Notes: generated by a model from the letters alone, not told the origin. A DNA stretch of 6,681 nucleotides from an uncultured Pirellulales bacterium (GCA_947258835.1 CAMYJY010000161.1:1-6681); one strand, 5' to 3'; counted from the stretch's first letter, positions 1 to 5,788 are shown. A program made the numbers and translations.

Positions 1-47
1 ATTCCCGCCTGCGCGGGAATGACGGTAAGTCGCGCCGGGAATGACGC
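1..47. repeat. Palindromic intergenic repeat with a second half copy
   Basis: ATTCCCGC (1-8) and GCGGGAAT (13-20) form a perfect 8-bp inverted repeat around a 4-base loop. The right half plus its tail, GCGCGGGAATGACG (11-24), recurs as GCGCCGGGAATGACG at 32-46, differing by one inserted base. Short GC-rich hairpins ending in GGGAATGAC are common dispersed intergenic repeats in many bacteria. The window edge may cut off part of the cluster. No protein signal is seen here. Confidence 0.55.
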
Positions 48-275
48 AGGAAATCCTTGTCTGCTGGAGTAAAATCGTTACCAGCGTTGGGTGCCACCCA
101 CAAGTGTCGGTGCCACCCTTAAGATCCGGAAGTGATGCAACCAGAAGATCGCATCCTGTTTAGCGTGGCGTCAATTTCCCAAGACGGGATAGCTGGCAGC
201 CCAGAGCCGAATGGGGTTTGGAGGAGCTGGGTGTCAGAACTTCCGGTTCGGGCGGGTCGCCATCGCCGGCAAATG
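48..275. other. Intergenic stretch with GTGCCACCC motifs, no gene seen
   Basis: This stretch lies downstream of the DUF2442 gene and contains two direct copies of GTGCCACCC (91-99 and 110-118). The same 9-mer occurs at 1236-1244 and, in reverse complement, at 1552-1560, where it flanks CACTGCTGG-type palindromes. Short open frames cross this stretch on both strands, but none has a recognisable family or a convincing ribosome binding site. I treat it as repeat-derived non-coding DNA. Confidence 0.45.
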
Positions 276-572
276 TCAAACTGCTTGGGATTCCCATTTC
301 CGCGCACGTGCGGCTAGCGCCTCGATGCGTTCCGGCCAATCGTGCAAGGTCGCAGGATCAAAGTCTGCTCCGTTGGGCCAAACCAGCGTGTGGACCTCCG
401 GATCAAGCGACACCTGGTCAAAGACCGAGGGGTCGCGTAGGGGGCCGAACAATTCGCCGGCGAGCATTGGACGGAAGTCGATGACTTGCTCTGTGCCATC
501 GTCGAATACCACGCAAAGTGTAAATGGCGCAACAATCCGAAACGAACAAACGCGATATATTGGGTGCCGCAT
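276..572 (-). CDS. DUF2442 domain-containing protein
   Basis: This 98-residue protein is a full-length match by eye to the DUF2442 family. It starts with a strand-rich part (FRIVAPFTLCVVFDDGTEQVIDF, about residues 11-33, quoted here only as FDDGTEQVIDF) and then has LFGPLRDPSVFDQVSLD and the hallmark VWPNGADFDPATLHDW near residues 66-80. Its function is unknown. The ATG at 572 is preceded by GGAG, nine bases upstream, which lies in the last codons of the DUF4160 gene. The two genes are six bases apart on the same strand, so they are probably translated together. DUF2442 genes commonly sit beside DUF4160 genes in bacteria, and the pair has the size and compactness of toxin-antitoxin modules. 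That role is not shown by the sequence. Family assignment is firm; function is open. Confidence 0.88.
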   Translation of the reverse strand: MRHPIYRVCSFRIVAPFTLCVVFDDGTEQVIDFRPMLAGELFGPLRDPSVFDQVSLDPEVHTLVWPNGADFDPATLHDWPERIEALAARARKWESQAV

Positions 573-578
573 ACGTCT

Positions 579-848
579 TCACTCCAAGGGTGCGATCGGC
601 AGCGGCGGACGACCCGCCTGCAAACGCTCCCAGTCTTCGATCAGCTCTTCTTGATGAAGTTCAGCCCACGCTTCAACCAACCGACGTTGCCTTCGCGGCA
701 GGCCGCCCGCTATCAGTTCTACGGGATCCAGGCCCACCACAGCCACGTCGTCTTGGTAGTATGCATGAAAATGAGGCAAATGGTGCGGCCCGCCGACCTC
801 GGCATACATCCGAATGATAATCCCGAAGAAGCGGCTCAATTCAGGCAT
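579..848 (-). CDS. DUF4160 domain-containing protein
   Basis: This 89-residue protein has the typical DUF4160 order: MPELSRFFGIIIRMY at the N-terminus, the histidine cluster PHHLPHFHAYY at about residues 21-31, then VELIAGGLPRRQ and a C-terminal helix, VEAWAELHQEELIEDWERL. The length is normal for the family and no key part is missing. The ATG at 848 follows a purine-rich stretch, GGGGAAGGGGAC, which is a good ribosome binding site. It is the first gene of a two-gene unit with DUF2442. A small inverted repeat, CGGTT/AACCG (915-919 and 926-930), lies 67-82 bases upstream and could be an operator, but this is weak. The biochemical role is unknown. The conserved histidines suggest metal or nucleic-acid contact, which is only inference. 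Confidence 0.88.
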   Translation of the reverse strand: MPELSRFFGIIIRMYAEVGGPHHLPHFHAYYQDDVAVVGLDPVELIAGGLPRRQRRLVEAWAELHQEELIEDWERLQAGRPPLPIAPLE

Positions 849-1230
849 GTCCCCTTCCCCGATCGCGGCTATGGATCTCCAAAAAATCCACTGCCTTCAA
901 ACTACAATCTCACGCGGTTTGCCGCAACCGAAGCCACCCGCGTCCCAGGGGTGGCTGAGATGATGGTCTTAGCAAACCCCTCGATTGCGTATTGCCGAAG
1001 CATTGGGTAAGCGCATAGAAATCCAGATGGTAGAATCCGAAACGGCTGCCTAAAGTAGCCAGTAGATTTTGGCTTGCTAAAAGGCAGGCAAGGTACACCT
1101 GATACTCCCTGGCAAATTCTCATGACTGAGGAAGACATCGATCGGTTGAAGCGGATGTGCTGAGGCAAGCCTCAACTTCGCGGGCCGACAGTCGGCCGGA
1201 GGGAACATTCTTGGCAAGTTGGCGCATTCG
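849..1230. other. Gene-free region upstream of the DUF4160 gene, with small palindromes
   Basis: No complete gene is recognisable on either strand. Several open frames of 60-90 codons cross it but show no known family, and they overlap one another. A very short plus-strand frame at 1122-1163 (MTEEDIDRLKRMC) looks protein-like and is open upstream only to a stop at 1056, so it could be a remnant of a decayed gene. Two tight inverted repeats are visible: TGAGGC/GCCTCA around AA (1161-1174) and GGCCGAC/GTCGGCC around one base (1183-1197). The promoter of the DUF4160-DUF2442 pair must lie here, but I see no convincing -35/-10 pair. Confidence 0.4.
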
Positions 1231-1235
1231 GACAA

Positions 1236-1270
1236 GTGCCACCCTCAAGTGCTGGCTCGCCCAGCAGTGG
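1236..1270. repeat. Palindromic repeat, CTCGC-loop copy
   Basis: GTGCCACCC (1236-1244) is followed by TGCTGG (1250-1255), a five-base loop CTCGC, and CCAGCA (1261-1266), a six-bp perfect stem. The right arm continues as GTGG. The same right arm, CCAGCAGTG, is found at 1546-1554, again next to GTGCCACCC in reverse complement. I read this as one member of a dispersed palindromic repeat family with a five-base loop. Confidence 0.55.
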
Positions 1271-1303
1271 ATACTCGCCCCCCGCTTCGCACTGCTGGAC
1301 AAG

Positions 1304-1540
1304 CCCAATCCTGTTCGGCACAAGATTTGGGCAACCGTCTGCGTGTACCGACAACAATTCACTCTCTTCTCAGCCTTTCCTGTGGCAGCAAATGAACCAC
1401 GACGAAACAACGCAACGACGAACAGGGACTTAATTTTTCGTTGATTGATTCGTGTTGATTGATTCGTTGTTTCCGTTGTTTCGTCGTGGTTCAAAATTTT
1501 CTGCTACTCGCCAACAACTTTCGTGCCGAACAAGATTGGG
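1304..1540. mobile_element. MITE-like element, 237 bp, no coding capacity
   Basis: The ends are 18-bp terminal inverted repeats. The left end, CCCAATCCTGTTCGGCAC (1304-1321), and the reverse complement of the right end, CCCAATCTTGTTCGGCAC (from 1523-1540), match at 17 of 18 positions. The element is flanked by a direct five-base duplication, ACAAG, at 1299-1303 and 1541-1545. It lies in the loop of an outer palindrome. It encodes no transposase and no recognisable protein, so any movement would need an enzyme supplied in trans. The interior carries a 20-bp perfect inverted repeat and short tandem repeats. The alternative reading, a composite of unrelated palindromic repeats, cannot be excluded from a single copy. 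Confidence 0.6.
1393..1493. repeat. 20-bp perfect inverted repeat inside the MITE-like element
   Basis: TGAACCACGACGAAACAACG at 1393-1412 is the exact reverse complement of 1474-1493. A second short pairing, CAACGA (1413-1418) with TCGTTG (1464-1469), extends the stem past a small bulge. The loop holds two tandem copies of the 14-mer GTTGATTGATTCGT (1440-1453 and 1454-1467) and two tandem copies of CGTTGTTTC (1465-1473 and 1474-1482). Transcribed RNA would fold into a long hairpin. Confidence 0.75.
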
Positions 1541-1600
1541 ACAAGCCAGCAGTGGCACCCCATCATGACACAGCGCTAAGAGCCTCTGGTTTTCATGCCA

Positions 1601-1656
1601 GCGACCAACGGGAGCGGGTGAAGATGTGAGATGTTAGATGTGAAATTGATGATGTG
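1601..1656 (+). repeat. 56-nt dispersed repeat, copy 1
   Basis: This starts with GCGACCAACG and ends in a series of heptamers related to GATGTGA, finishing at GATGATGTG. It matches the reverse complement of 6208-6263 at 48 of 56 positions without gaps; the last 34 bases match at 31 of 34. It ends 60 bases past the stop codon of the RNase D gene, which is read from the opposite strand. No coding role is seen. Confidence 0.75.
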
Positions 1657-1678
1657 CTTTCCAACCGTGGCCGGCGGC

Positions 1679-1697
1679 CCCCCGTTCAAGCCGGGGG
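1679..1697 (-). terminator. Possible hairpin after the RNase D gene
   Basis: CCCCCG (1679-1684) and CGGGGG (1692-1697) form a six-bp GC stem around a seven-base loop, 19-37 bases past the RNase D stop codon. There is no T-run after it in the direction of transcription, so it does not meet the usual pattern of an intrinsic terminator. It could instead stabilise the 3' end of the transcript. Confidence 0.25.
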
Positions 1698-1716
1698 CAG
1701 GCCATGCCGCCCCGCC

Positions 1717-2901
1717 CTACGAGATGTCCTCGAATCCCAGCGGATCGGCCTGTTTGGCATCGACGATGCGAATTGATTTTTTGCCCTCGAGCAATTCGTG
1801 GATCAGGTTGCCAACCAGCTCCGCGCGCCAACCGTGGGCCAGTGCGGGAGGTTTTCCCGTGGTGTGGCCCAAATAGTGGGACACCAACTCGCGGACATCG
1901 CTGGCGGTGCCCACCATGCTGGCGGCAATTTGAGCACGATGGCAAATGGTGCCTAGCGCCGGGGCGAGAAATTGCCCCAACAGATTGATTTGGGGCGGGA
2001 TATTGCTCCGAGGGGACCTGGGCAAATGCTCCGGCTGGGCTGCCAAGCCACGGCGTACGCAGGCAGCCAACTCGTCTGCCTGCCGCTTGACCGGGCTCCG
2101 CTCCATGCCGCGGATGGCCATGATCCGCGATGGATTGTCGACTTTGCGTTTGGAAAGCTCGATAATCAAGTCGTCCCGCAACAAACGCTTTTGAGGCTGG
2201 TTGCGACGCTGCGCTTCTTCGTAACGCCAATTCCACAACTCACGGGCAATGGCCAGGTTACGCGGCCCCAGTTTGCCGATGCCTGACAGGCGGTGCCAGT
2301 CCTTGCGGTCCACCGCCGCCACGACTTGTTGCTGCCAACTGGCCATTTCGTCTTGGAACCAGGGAATCCGGTCACTTTCCGTGAGCAAAGAAACGAGCCG
2401 GTTGTAGAGCGGCAGCAGGTAGCGAACATCTTCCAAGGCGTAGTGGATTTGGGCATTGGTGAGTGGGCGTTTTCTCCAGTCGGTGCGTTGTTCGCCCTTG
2501 GCCGGTTTGTGGCCCAGGAATTTGCTCACCACCGATCCATACGCAGATGGATATTCGTCGCTACAAAAACCGGCGGCGAGCTGTACATCAAACAGCTGCC
2601 GCGGAACCGTCTGAATCGAGCGCTGGATAAAATTCAGTTCTTCGCGTCCCGCATGCAAAATCGTGACATGCTCGCCACGGCAAAGCAGTTGCCAAAATGG
2701 CCGCACGTCCTCCAGGGCCATGGCGTCGATGACCGCACACTCGTCTGACGTGGCCACTTGGATTAGGCACAACTGAGGATGAAAAGTGTCCTCCGAGACA
2801 AATTCCGTGTCGATCCCGATCAAGTCCGCGCGCTGCAGGCGCTGGCACAGCTGCGCGAGCTCCGCCGGCTTGGTGATCATCGGTAGGGCCTGACGGGTCA
2901 T
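1717..2901 (-). CDS. rnd: Ribonuclease D (DEDDy 3'-5' exoribonuclease with HRDC domain)
   Basis: RNase D trims the 3' ends of tRNA precursors and other small RNAs in the cytoplasm. The 394-residue protein opens with the DEDDy exonuclease fold. Motif I is IDTEF (D31, E33), motif II is HAGREELNF (83-91), FDVQ (104-107) follows, and motif III is YALED (Y154, D158). An HRDC nucleic-acid-binding domain follows at about 216-290 (ELWNWRYEEAQRRNQP and the helices after it). A further C-terminal helical region (about 305-390) contains HGWRAELVGNLIHELLEG. The usual motif II aspartate is glutamate here (E88). I chose the ATG at 2901 because it overlaps the antiporter stop codon as ATGA and fits the family N-terminus. 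The frame is open further upstream to a Met at 2958, but that lies inside the antiporter gene. A later Met at 2880 is also possible. There is no clear Shine-Dalgarno, which fits translational coupling. Confidence 0.9.
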   Translation of the reverse strand: MTRQALPMITKPAELAQLCQRLQRADLIGIDTEFVSEDTFHPQLCLIQVATSDECAVIDAMALEDVRPFWQLLCRGEHVTILHAGREELNFIQRSIQTVPRQLFDVQLAAGFCSDEYPSAYGSVVSKFLGHKPAKGEQRTDWRKRPLTNAQIHYALEDVRYLLPLYNRLVSLLTESDRIPWFQDEMASWQQQVVAAVDRKDWHRLSGIGKLGPRNLAIARELWNWRYEEAQRRNQPQKRLLRDDLIIELSKRKVDNPSRIMAIRGMERSPVKRQADELAACVRRGLAAQPEHLPRSPRSNIPPQINLLGQFLAPALGTICHRAQIAASMVGTASDVRELVSHYLGHTTGKPPALAHGWRAELVGNLIHELLEGKKSIRIVDAKQADPLGFEDIS

Positions 2902-4592
2902 AGGGAACTCAGATAGCGCCACTGTGTGAGCAACAAAATCGGTAGCAGAATAGCGCAACTATAAGCCATGTAGCCAAAGAAGCTGGGCATTTTTACTCCC
3001 GACTTTTCCGCAATCGCTTTGACCATGAAGTTCGGACCATTGCCAATATAAGTCATCGCCCCCATGAAAACGGCCCCCAGGGCGATACCACGGAGCACCA
3101 TCTCAGGTACGCCGCCAGTAGCGCTAACGACACCCGGTACTTGGGCTGCTTTAAAAAAGACCAAATAGGTGGGAGCGTTATCCAGGAAGGCCGACAGGCT
3201 GCCGGTGGCCCAGAAAAAACCGGCCGGGCTGAGTGATTCGGCCAGGATTTTTCCTTGTTCGGCCAAAATTTGCAGCGCCGGTTGCATGCAGATAAAGATG
3301 CCAAAAAATAGTGCCGCCACTTCCACAATAGCATGAAAATTAAAGCCGTTTGCGGACCGTACGCGCGGATTGCCAAGCCACAGCGCCACCGCTACCAGCA
3401 GCAACTGCACGACCTCGCGCAAATACATCCAGGCATGCCAATCGGTTCCGGGGAGGGCCTTCTTGGGATCCAACAGGCCCACGGCGAGCACCACACCCAG
3501 AAGGAGGGGGCCATTCAAGGCCAAACCACTGATTTGCAGACGACGGGTCTGCGTGATATCGCGTTTGATGTCACGAATCGATTCGCGCGGATAGAAGAAA
3601 AATTGATCGGCCATGCAGTACGTGAGCAGCAACAAACCATTCACAAACATCCATTCTTCCCACAATCTCAACGTCCAGGTGAAATCGACCCCCGCCAAAT
3701 AGCCGAGAAAGAGAGGAGGATCGCCAATGGGCAACAAACAGCCACCGCAATTGCAGACGATAAAGATGAAGAAGACGACGGTGTGACTCACATATCTACG
3801 CTCTTTGTTGGTTTCCAGCAGGGGGCGAATCAGCAGCATGGCCGCGCCGGTCGTGCCGACAAAACTGGCGAGCAAGCCGCCCACGGCCATAAACGAGGCA
3901 TTGGTAAGTGGATTGGCCTGCAGGTCCCCTTCGATGCGGATGCCGCCGGCAATGGTGTACAGGCTGAACAGCAACACGATAAACGGGACAAATTCAGAGA
4001 GCAGTGCGTTGCCCAGGATCGCCCCCACGAAGCCGGTTTGCACAGCCCCATCGCTGGCGGTCACGGTTTGGTGGGCCGGCCAGTGGGCATCCACGGGCGC
4101 GCTGTGCAAGAAGGCGTAGTAACCCAGCGTCACGACAGCCAAAACGGCGGACACTTGGAAACGACTGAGGTTGCTCTCCCACCAGTGTTCCGTGGCCGGC
4201 AGCAGAGGAAAAATGGCAATTGCCCCCAACAGGAGCACAAACGGCGTGACCGTCCAGTAGGGAGGGGCTGTCGCCTCGCTGGCGTGTGCTTCCGCGGCAG
4301 CGTGAGGTTCACCCGCCGCGGCGTGATCGGCATGGCTATCATGACCAGCGTGACTATCGTGACCAGCGGTAGACGGCGTTGCCGCTTCCGAGGTGTGGGC
4401 CTCCGTATGGGGCTCCGCGTGGTGCTCCGTGTGAGCGTGGGTGACAAGCTCGGTGGCGTTCTGGGGAAGCCCCAGCAGCAGCCCAATGCCATAAGCGGCC
4501 AACACGACCACGAGGGCCCCTAATGTCTTCCGGTGCTTGCCATGCTCGACGGCTGGCCCCTCGACAGAGCTGTTTTCGACTGCAGAACCCAT
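2898..4592 (-). CDS. NhaD/CitMHS-type sodium:proton antiporter family membrane protein
   Basis: This is a 564-residue inner-membrane transporter of the ion transporter superfamily, close to the group labelled putative citrate transport (CitMHS_2) or sodium:proton antiporter. The substrate cannot be settled from sequence. A first membrane segment (about 22-42) is followed by a histidine-rich loop (51-103), then by many hydrophobic segments from 113 on. Family motifs are GTTGAAMLLIRPLL (246-259), GDPPLFLGYLAG (290-301), SAFLDNAPTYLVF (467-479) and GNGPNFMVKA (518-527). The two motif pairs fit the internally duplicated fold of this superfamily. The open frame runs upstream to 4817, but the extra 75 residues lack membrane or family features, so I prefer the ATG at 4592, although its Shine-Dalgarno is poor. 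It is the first gene of an operon with RNase D. Family is secure; ion specificity is unknown. Confidence 0.87.
   Translation of the reverse strand: MGSAVENSSVEGPAVEHGKHRKTLGALVVVLAAYGIGLLLGLPQNATELVTHAHTEHHAEPHTEAHTSEAATPSTAGHDSHAGHDSHADHAAAGEPHAAAEAHASEATAPPYWTVTPFVLLLGAIAIFPLLPATEHWWESNLSRFQVSAVLAVVTLGYYAFLHSAPVDAHWPAHQTVTASDGAVQTGFVGAILGNALLSEFVPFIVLLFSLYTIAGGIRIEGDLQANPLTNASFMAVGGLLASFVGTTGAAMLLIRPLLETNKERRYVSHTVVFFIFIVCNCGGCLLPIGDPPLFLGYLAGVDFTWTLRLWEEWMFVNGLLLLTYCMADQFFFYPRESIRDIKRDITQTRRLQISGLALNGPLLLGVVLAVGLLDPKKALPGTDWHAWMYLREVVQLLLVAVALWLGNPRVRSANGFNFHAIVEVAALFFGIFICMQPALQILAEQGKILAESLSPAGFFWATGSLSAFLDNAPTYLVFFKAAQVPGVVSATGGVPEMVLRGIALGAVFMGAMTYIGNGPNFMVKAIAEKSGVKMPSFFGYMAYSCAILLPILLLTQWRYLSSL
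4284..4439 (-). other. Histidine-rich loop of the antiporter
   Basis: Residues 52-103 of the antiporter contain 13 histidines, in clusters such as HAHTEHH and GHDSHAGHDSHADH, mixed with Ala, Glu, Asp and Thr. The loop lies between the first and second membrane segments. The basic EHGKHRK before the first segment suggests a cytoplasmic N-terminus and therefore a periplasmic loop. Such loops often bind zinc, nickel or other divalent metals, but binding here is an inference. Confidence 0.7.
4333..4368. repeat. 18-bp tandem duplication in the antiporter coding sequence
   Basis: TGGCTATCATGACCAGCG (4333-4350) is followed directly by TGACTATCGTGACCAGCG (4351-4368), matching at 16 of 18 positions. 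It encodes the repeated GHDSHA unit of the histidine-rich loop, and suggests that the loop grew by in-frame slippage. Confidence 0.7.
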
Positions 4593-5041
4593 ACTTGATG
4601 CGTCACGTGTCACTGGAATTTTGCCCCTGGCGCGGTCTCTGCTCAAGTTGGCCAACGGCCTGCAGCAGCCACGCACATTACAAGTTGAAAGGTTACGAAG
4701 TGCACCGGAGTTCGTCCATGCCGGTTGGACAAATGCCATAAAAAAAGGTAGGTCACGAATTGGAGCTTCCTGCAAGGCCTGCCAGCACAACCTGTTTCGC
4801 CCCCTCGTCCGGCACATCTTGATCGTGCTAATCCCTACAGCTAGTCGGGCCAGTACGGTACAGTTTACTTAAAGTGAAAACAGGCACACGCAGTGCTGGC
4901 CGATTTGGGCCGGAAAAGCCCACTCCATCCGACTTACAGCGAGGTTTCTTGGTGAGCCGCCGCAGTGCGGAAACGGGGGTTGTTTTCTCGGGCTTTACCG
5001 GCTTCATGGAAACCCCGTTTTCAGTTTGAGAAGTTATAGGT
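4593..5041. other. Divergent intergenic region between the antiporter and mfnB
   Basis: This 449-base stretch should hold the promoters of both the antiporter operon (minus) and mfnB (plus). I see no convincing consensus promoter for either. Near mfnB there is an eight-bp inverted repeat, AAACGGGG (4971-4978) and CCCCGTTT (5013-5020), whose 3' arm ends 21 bases before the start codon. It could influence mfnB translation, but the 34-base loop makes this weak. Open frames crossing the region have no recognisable product. Confidence 0.4.
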
Positions 5042-5788
5042 ATGCGAATTCCCGAATTGCTGATTAGTGTCCGCGAACCGTGCGAAGTCGACGGGGTCCT
5101 GGCGGGAGGAGCGACCTGGATTGACCTGAAGGAACCTGGGGTCGGTCCCTTAGGGGCTGTGTCCGGGGAGATCGCTCGGGAGATTGTCCGCGCGGTAGCT
5201 GGGCGCGGCAAGATTTCTGCTGCCTTGGGCGAATTGGTGGATTGGCCCGGCGCGTCCGCGCGGCGGTTGCTAGAGACCCCTGAGATTCAAGTGGTCAAGC
5301 TGGGGCTTTCCGGTTGCCAAGCACGATCGGACTGGCAAAAACTTTGGTCGGTCGCGGCCCACGCAGTCGCAGCAGCGGGCAAGCGTCTGGCTGCCGTGGT
5401 CTATGCCGATGCGCTCACGGCCCGAGCGCCCCCCGCCGACCAGGTGCTGGATCAGGCACGGATTTTAGGCTGCCGTTATGTGCTGCTGGATACTTACGAC
5501 AAGCAAGCAGGAACCTTGCTGGAACACATGCCACCCGAGCAACTGCGGCAAATTATTACGCGGGCTCGCGGCCAGGGGTTCCAGGTGGCGCTTGCCGGTG
5601 GACTACGGCTGGACACCTTACCCCACTTGGCGTCGCTGCCAGTGGAACTGATTGCCGTGCGTGGAGGGGTCTGCGGGGCGGGGCGAAGTAGTCGCGTGCA
5701 ACCAACCTTGGTGCAACAGTTTTGCGGCGCGCTCACCGAACACTGGTCGGCCCAGCCAGAATCACAGCTTGACAGTTTAGCGGAATAG
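5042..5788 (+). CDS. mfnB: (5-formylfuran-3-yl)methyl phosphate synthase
   Basis: This enzyme builds the furan ring of methanofuran from two molecules of glyceraldehyde-3-phosphate and acts in the cytoplasm. The product feeds synthesis of the methanofuran-type cofactor used with tetrahydromethanopterin in formaldehyde oxidation. The 248-residue protein matches the MfnB (former DUF556) TIM barrel along its length. It has LLISVRE at 6-12, GGATWIDLKEP (22-32) with D28 and K30 (the Schiff-base lysine position), KISAALGEL (57-65), VVKLGL with K86, LLDTYDK with D150 and K154, ALAGGL (183-188) and the phosphate-site-like AVRGGVCGAGRSS. All expected active-site positions are filled. The ATG at 5042 has GAGAAG eight bases upstream. 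No other methanofuran or C1 gene is visible nearby. The gene occurs in methanogens, methylotrophs and planctomycetes, which is one reason for the taxonomic inference. Confidence 0.9.
   Translation: MRIPELLISVREPCEVDGVLAGGATWIDLKEPGVGPLGAVSGEIAREIVRAVAGRGKISAALGELVDWPGASARRLLETPEIQVVKLGLSGCQARSDWQKLWSVAAHAVAAAGKRLAAVVYADALTARAPPADQVLDQARILGCRYVLLDTYDKQAGTLLEHMPPEQLRQIITRARGQGFQVALAGGLRLDTLPHLASLPVELIAVRGGVCGAGRSSRVQPTLVQQFCGALTEHWSAQPESQLDSLAE

Larger units (their letters stand above)
1290..1554. repeat. Palindromic repeat split by an inserted element
   Basis: CACTGCTGG (1290-1298) and CCAGCAGTG (1546-1554) are perfect reverse complements. Each is joined on its inner side to a direct copy of ACAAG (1299-1303 and 1541-1545). 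Removing 1304-1545 restores a nine-bp stem with a five-base ACAAG loop, the same architecture as the neighbouring copy at 1250-1266. The right arm is followed by GGCACCC, as expected for this repeat family. Confidence 0.65.

Noticed and set aside
486..1010. Plus-strand open frame of 174 codons across the DUF4160 gene
   Set aside because: Half of it is antisense to DUF4160 and DUF2442, which are clear families. The rest has no recognisable domain.
1120..1494. Minus-strand open frame of 124 codons in the repeat region
   Set aside because: It runs through the palindromic repeat and the MITE-like element, so its sequence is explained by repeats. No family is recognised.
1623..1656. Heptamer series as a possible CRISPR remnant
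   Set aside because: The GATGTGA units are contiguous with no spacers, and no cas gene is present.
2902..2958. RNase D start at 2958
   Set aside because: It would add 19 residues lying inside the antiporter gene. The ATGA overlap at 2901 is a more typical start.
3333..4523. Long plus-strand open frame of 396 codons antisense to the antiporter
   Set aside because: It lies within a well-supported membrane protein gene, has a low-complexity Gln/Gly/Arg-rich composition and shows no known family. It is a by-product of GC-rich codon use.
4593..4817. Upstream extension of the antiporter reading frame by 75 residues
   Set aside because: The extension has no membrane segment or family similarity, and neither candidate Met (4817, 4739) has a ribosome binding site. 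The start at 4592 better fits the family.
4861..4883. Imperfect AT-rich palindrome around ACTT-A-AAGT as an operator
   Set aside because: Only four base pairs are contiguous and the outer pairs are interrupted, which is expected by chance.
4828..5211. Minus-strand open frame of 127 codons overlapping the mfnB start
   Set aside because: It is antisense to mfnB, rich in Pro, Ser, Thr and Arg, and has no family resemblance.
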